The notes beneath the pieces are model-generated. The model did no database searches. It worked only from the letters and a program-made list of their open reading frames with translations, and was not told where the DNA came from. The translations under genes and the position numbers were made by a program. DNA of 33,650 nucleotides from Anaerolineaceae bacterium UBA6107. GTDB lineage: Bacteria > Chloroflexota > Anaerolineae > Anaerolineales > Anaerolineaceae. Positions 31,153 to 33,650 of this stretch are shown here, in pieces; position 1 is the first letter of the stretch; each line of letters starts with the position of its first letter. The stretch spans positions 46,361-80,010 of the forward strand of contig DIWL01000018.1 of assembly GCA_002428455.1 (NCBI GenBank), read 5' to 3'.

Positions 31153-33650
31153 TCAAGGGGTGATGGTCAACGGTATCCATGGCGTTTCCAGCCAGTCACC
31201 GCCAACCCTGGCTTCCATTTTCCAGTAGTAGGTTCCCACGGCAAACTTGTTCGCCATGGGGAGGGTATGGGTTGTGACGGGGATCAATCCACTGACATCG
31301 TAGAGATAGAGTTCAGACCTATCATCGTCAACGATAAGCCGGTAATTGTCTGCGCCGGTCACGGCAACCCACTCAAAAGTCGGCCGCTTGACGCTGGTAA
31401 TCGCGCCGTACTTGGGCAATTTCTGGAAGGAGATGATCAATCGGCGGGAAGATGACCAATCTGAAATATTGCCCGCGGCATCTATCGCCCTGGCGCGCCA
31501 GTAGAACTCACCATAAGGCAGCGTGACCGGTACCGTCCATTCAGGATCGGCATCCTGGTCACTTTCGGCGACAATACTGGTAAATCCAGCGTCTATGGAC
31601 ACCTGGTACTGGTAGAATTTGGCTCCAGATGCAGCCAGAACTGACAGGGTCGGAGTGGTATCCGCCCGTAATTTATTGTCCGCGGGCTTATAAAGCACCG
31701 GTTTGGTTGGAGGAATCGTGTCTACTTTAAATATCCAGACATCCGACCAGGTTCCCAGCTTGACATCACTGGCGTTGAATGCCCTAACACGCCAATAATA
31801 TTTACCATCCGGGAAATCGGTTAGGGTAAAGCTCAAGCTGCGTTCAAGGCCGGCAGCCGGGATGATCTGCTTGAGTACCTTGGTTTGGAACAGCGCATCC
31901 TTTGCGATGATCAACTTGTAGTAAGCGCCGTCTTGAACGGTCTTCCAGACCAGTGTTACATCGTTGTCATTGGTTTTGGTCTTGTGCACGGGAGAGATCA
32001 GCGGCGGTTTACCAATGGGGAAGATGTAGACGGTGCCCACGAAATCGACCGCGGTAATATCAGTGTCAATTACATCGACCAAAATCCATTCGGGATCGAA
32101 TATATACACATCATCTTCCGGAATAATACGGTATGATCCGACGGGGAAGCCGGTCAATGTGTAGAGACCGGATGAATCGGTCAACACGGTCTGACCAAAT
32201 TCATTAGAAACGCGAACATCCGGTAAGGGAACACCCTGGTCATCCGTTATGGTACCGGAGATCGAGTAGAGCGCACCCACCGGTGTGGCAGTGAAATTGA
32301 CACCGGTGACATTATCGTTCGTGATCGTCGCCAGCCGAGATGCAGGGCTAAAGGTATACCCCAGCCGGTAAGGTGTGACCGTATAAGAACCTGCGATCAG
32401 GTTCGCGAGGGTGTACTGCCCAAGTTGATCGGTTTTAACCTCCTGCCCCTGGCCATCAGAGACGATCACGCCAGCCAACGGAGCGCCTAATGCATCCAGA
32501 ACGGTGCCGGAAATGGATAACAACCCTGATACCAGGTGGTTTGTTGTGCCCACTGAAGCAGTGTAGAATCCATCTCCTGCGAAGGAAGCGGTTAGGACCG
32601 TGTTGCCCGGTGTGAACGAAGTCAATTCACATGAACCAGCGCCGTCCACGAGGGGAGCCGTGCAGGTATTCCCCTCATCATCAGAGACAGCAACTGAACC
32701 GGCCGGTTCGTCAAAGCTGCCTTTCACCTCTACCGCGACGGTGTAGGGCTCGCCGGGAGCAGATGGATCAGGCGTATCGCTGATGATGTGGGTAGTGCTT
32801 ACCCGCGTGCGTAAGGCCGGATCACCAAATAAAAGATAGGTGTCCATCAGGTCGGGAGAGGCACCCATCGACGACAGGTTCAACTTGCCTGCCAGGGTAG
32901 CTGCACCAACAGAATCAGCTCCATCCGTCAACAAAGAGTTCAGGAAACCGCGGTTGAGGTAGTCATGCCCGGTCGCCACACCCTGCCCTGTGGGTGACCA
33001 ACTGGCAATAGCGCCTTTTCCAACGGCACGCGTGGTAATTTCTGCCACTGCATAAAAGTAGGGATCAGGATTTATAAAGTATCCCTCCATACATGTCATT
33101 GGAAGTACGATGGGCTGCTGAGCACCATTGAGCAACGAGGGCACTGTGGAGGTTGTAAAAAGGCTTTCACCAGCCCATCCATACGAATAGCCGTGCCCGA
33201 TATAATTGACGATTAGCTTGCCATAACCAGTTTTAACTGCATTCTGCGCTGCGGTTTTATCGGTATGGGTTATTCCAAAATAGATCTTTTCAATTGAATA
33301 AGATGGTGGCATACAGCAGGTAGTGAGGTTATCCGCGAGAAGCGGGTAGTTTCCACCGCTGTCCGCATTATCTGTAACCGATAGAATCTGGCTCTGCCAG
33401 GTACCAGACGGTGGGGTTTGTTCGTAAGCGATGATCTTGGCAACGATCGCGTCAGCTTCAGCAGCGCTGTTGACCGATAACCGCCCCAGCATCATGTCCG
33501 GCATGGTGTCCGCCCCTGATACCGTGACGTAGCGGTTGTCCGCTGCCGTTTCATCGATCCACGGATCCACATTCAACAGGTACGGCGGGATCTGGCTCAC
33601 CCCCCCAAAGCCCAGGTAGTTCTTAGGGTCGTAATTCCCATCCCCCATTA
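31153..33650 (-). CDS. C25 (gingipain-type) cysteine peptidase with Fn3-like modules, N-terminus beyond the window
   Basis: Partial: the frame is open through the window edge, so signal peptide and prodomain are not seen. Numbered from the Met at 33648, residues 1-285 are a C25 peptidase catalytic domain: GDGNYDPKN, probable catalytic His152 in NYIGHG, Cys186 in MTCMEGYF, and LFGDPALR at the end. Next come an Ig-like domain (about 290-375), two carboxypeptidase-regulatory-like domains (about 377-455 and 460-545, each with ISGTxxDxxGxPLxxVxVS), and three Fn3-like modules (about 555-831) in the same A-B-C order as the triplets of the esterase proteins. It ends at the last module with no anchor. 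A secreted or surface cysteine peptidase is likely; Arg or Lys specificity cannot be read from the fragment. Confidence 0.85.
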   Translation of the reverse strand, partial: MGDGNYDPKNYLGFGGVSQIPPYLLNVDPWIDETAADNRYVTVSGADTMPDMMLGRLSVNSAAEADAIVAKIIAYEQTPPSGTWQSQILSVTDNADSGGNYPLLADNLTTCCMPPSYSIEKIYFGITHTDKTAAQNAVKTGYGKLIVNYIGHGYSYGWAGESLFTTSTVPSLLNGAQQPIVLPMTCMEGYFINPDPYFYAVAEITTRAVGKGAIASWSPTGQGVATGHDYLNRGFLNSLLTDGADSVGAATLAGKLNLSSMGASPDLMDTYLLFGDPALRTRVSTTHIISDTPDPSAPGEPYTVAVEVKGSFDEPAGSVAVSDDEGNTCTAPLVDGAGSCELTSFTPGNTVLTASFAGDGFYTASVGTTNHLVSGLLSISGTVLDALGAPLAGVIVSDGQGQEVKTDQLGQYTLANLIAGSYTVTPYRLGYTFSPASRLATITNDNVTGVNFTATPVGALYSISGTITDDQGVPLPDVRVSNEFGQTVLTDSSGLYTLTGFPVGSYRIIPEDDVYIFDPEWILVDVIDTDITAVDFVGTVYIFPIGKPPLISPVHKTKTNDNDVTLVWKTVQDGAYYKLIIAKDALFQTKVLKQIIPAAGLERSLSFTLTDFPDGKYYWRVRAFNASDVKLGTWSDVWIFKVDTIPPTKPVLYKPADNKLRADTTPTLSVLAASGAKFYQYQVSIDAGFTSIVAESDQDADPEWTVPVTLPYGEFYWRARAIDAAGNISDWSSSRRLIISFQKLPKYGAITSVKRPTFEWVAVTGADNYRLIVDDDRSELYLYDVSGLIPVTTHTLPMANKFAVGTYYWKMEARVGGDWLETPWIPLTITP

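Noticed and set aside
1..33650. CRISPR array, tRNA, rRNA, insertion sequence or prophage
   Set aside because: No regularly spaced direct repeats, cloverleaf-like sequence, transposase or phage protein was found on reading both strands, so no mobile-element boundary is claimed.

Overview
The window looks like a chromosomal segment of a free-living Chloroflexota bacterium, most likely class Anaerolineae. This is an inference from architecture, not a database match. It rests on very long secreted proteins built from Fn3-like modules with a YYWRVRA motif, Thr/Pro-rich spacers, a C25 (gingipain-type) peptidase, and a CPFLG-type Cys cluster fused to LysM. No tRNA, rRNA, CRISPR array, transposase or phage gene was seen. 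Thirteen protein genes are supported; eleven lie on the minus strand.

Layout. (1) 1-1300: AT-rich leader with a palindromic repeat, then a plus-strand NmrA-type NAD(P)-binding protein. (2) 1307-23204: a 22-kb run of six minus-strand genes for exported modular surface proteins (about 555, 629, 1398, 1359, 1226 and 1632 residues). Most have their own promoter-like sequence and a hairpin between genes, so they look like separate transcription units. Four share a tandem module of about 155 residues (2, 2, 7 and 2 copies). Four carry an IPT/TIG-like domain. All six end in Fn3-like modules. The two largest-coordinate members (14500-18180 and 18306-23204) carry a complete serine esterase domain inserted inside one Fn3-like module. 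(3) 23401-28898: a minus-strand surface-glycopolymer cluster. In transcription order it encodes a Wzz/BY-type tyrosine autokinase, a Cys-cluster/TM/LysM protein, an unusual fusion of a low-molecular-weight tyrosine phosphatase with a LytR-CpsA-Psr (LCP) domain, and a DHHW/AlgX-like SGNH lipoprotein. (4) 29174-31072: a plus-strand secreted lytic-transglycosylase-like protein with a Thr/Pro tail. (5) 31153-33650: the C-terminal part of a C25 peptidase with carboxypeptidase-regulatory-like and Fn3-like modules, cut by the window edge.

How they may work together (inference): the kinase/phosphatase-LCP cluster would make a polysaccharide and attach it to the envelope. The transglycosylase would open the wall. 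The giant Fn3 proteins would form an external matrix or adhesive layer, some of it carrying enzymes (esterase, cysteine peptidase) on Fn3 stalks. The strongest candidates for something undescribed are the esterase nested in an Fn3-like module, the phosphatase-LCP fusion next to its likely kinase substrate, the 155-residue tandem module, and a structured leader with an internal terminator ahead of the 1398-residue gene.
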